NCBI GenBank assembly: GCA_947088415.1
Contig: CAMUGK010000021.1
Coordinates: forward strand, 1-12,600
DNA: 12,600 nucleotides
Source of the DNA: an uncultured Bacillota bacterium
Lineage (GTDB): Bacteria > Bacillota > Clostridia > Christensenellales > UBA1242
Direction of reading: 5' to 3'
Positions 12,101 to 12,600 of the stretch are shown piece by piece. Under the pieces are notes generated by a model that was given only the letters and a program-made list of their open reading frames with translations, did no database searches and was not told the DNA's origin. A program made the position numbers and the translations under genes. Each line of letters opens with the position of its first letter. Positions within the stretch are counted from its first letter, which is position 1.

Positions 12101-12600
12101 ATGAAAAGATTATTAATCGCCTTTTGTTGCATGTTTTTCGTGTTTGCAATCGGCATTGGTGGGGCTGGATTTACATATGCTTGTGCAAACAGAAGTGAGC
12201 TTGTTGAAACTTTGACAGCTTCACAAAACAAACAGGTTCAACAAAAGTTGAAAAATTGGGGTTATTATAAAGGTTCTGTTGACGGGATTTACGGCCCTAA
12301 AACTAAAGAAGCTGTTAAATATTTTCAAAGAAAAAATGGTTTAGCAGTTGATGGCATTGTTGGCAAAAAAACTGCTGCCGCTATGGGTATTTCACTTTCT
12401 TCAAGTGGCACAACAACTTCAGGTCAATCAAGCAGTGACCTTAACTTGCTTGCAAAATGTGTTCATGCTGAAGCAAGAGGGGAAAGTTATGTTGGTCAAG
12501 TTGCAGTTGCAGCGGTAATTTTAAACCGCGTTAAAAGCAAAAACTTTCCAAACTCAATTGCTGGTGTAATTTATCAACCTTGGGCATTCACATGTGTTAA
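12101..12600 (+). CDS. sleB: Spore cortex-lytic enzyme SleB-like (3' end outside the window)
   Basis: The first 166 codons are visible. A signal peptide (about 1-28: KR, then a hydrophobic stretch ending near ACA) leads to a PG_binding_1 domain (about 42-97: VQQKLKNWGYYKGSVDGIYG, then AVKYFQRKNGL and DGIVGKKTAAAM). A Ser/Thr/Gly linker (98-112) joins it to the SleB/Hydrolase_2 catalytic domain, which starts LLAKCVHAEARGE (117-129, with the expected catalytic Glu124) and VAAVILNRVKSKNFPNSIAG. The enzyme degrades muramic-lactam cortex peptidoglycan during germination. AAGGGGG (12088-12094) overlaps the spoIIR stop. CwlJ is excluded by the signal peptide and PG-binding domain. Whether ypeB follows cannot be seen. 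Confidence 0.93.
   Translation, partial: MKRLLIAFCCMFFVFAIGIGGAGFTYACANRSELVETLTASQNKQVQQKLKNWGYYKGSVDGIYGPKTKEAVKYFQRKNGLAVDGIVGKKTAAAMGISLSSSGTTTSGQSSSDLNLLAKCVHAEARGESYVGQVAVAAVILNRVKSKNFPNSIAGVIYQPWAFTCV

Overview
The window is AT-rich (roughly one third G+C by eye) and reads as a chromosome segment of a spore-forming, low-GC Gram-positive bacterium, most likely an uncultured member of the Clostridia. The evidence is a Firmicutes-type priA-def-fmt-rlmN-rsgA-rpe run, Veg, a SPOCS/DUF3794 spore protein, SpoIIR and a SleB-type cortex-lytic enzyme, plus strong purine-rich ribosome binding sites. No rRNA, tRNA, CRISPR array, transposase or complete phage module is visible.

Layout. Positions 1-351 hold a composite intergenic repeat interrupted by a second repeat family. 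They are followed by a small XRE regulator (454-693). From 788 to 7285 lies a co-directional housekeeping cluster: priA (replication restart), def and fmt (N-terminal formyl-methionine handling), rlmN (23S rRNA/tRNA adenosine methylation), rsgA (30S maturation GTPase) and rpe (pentose phosphate epimerase). fmt-rlmN and rlmN-rsgA overlap by ATGA. The neighbours usually found in this cluster (rsmB, the PP2C phosphatase and the PASTA kinase) are absent. A second copy of the composite repeat separates priA from def, and a third follows rpe. A small membrane protein (7595-7951) comes next, behind a promoter whose spacer carries nine consecutive C. veg (minus strand) and a large SPOCS protein (8320-9837, closed by a good terminator) are divergent.

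The right part is an accessory island (about 9900-11470). It holds a decayed XRE fragment, two paralogous minus-strand XRE regulators that look leaderless, a divergently transcribed small protein resembling DUF6794, and another XRE regulator. A palindromic repeat element and a terminator follow. The window ends with spoIIR and the start of a sleB-like gene, apparently one transcript.

The most striking observation is the composite repeat. Three intergenic copies (1-351 interrupted, 2965-3193, 7290-7513) can each fold into two 5' hairpins, a long stem enclosing two small hairpins (a three-way junction), and a 3' hairpin. The stem sequences differ greatly between copies, while base pairing is kept within each copy. 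That pattern implies selection for, or a replication mechanism acting on, structure. I do not recognise the family.
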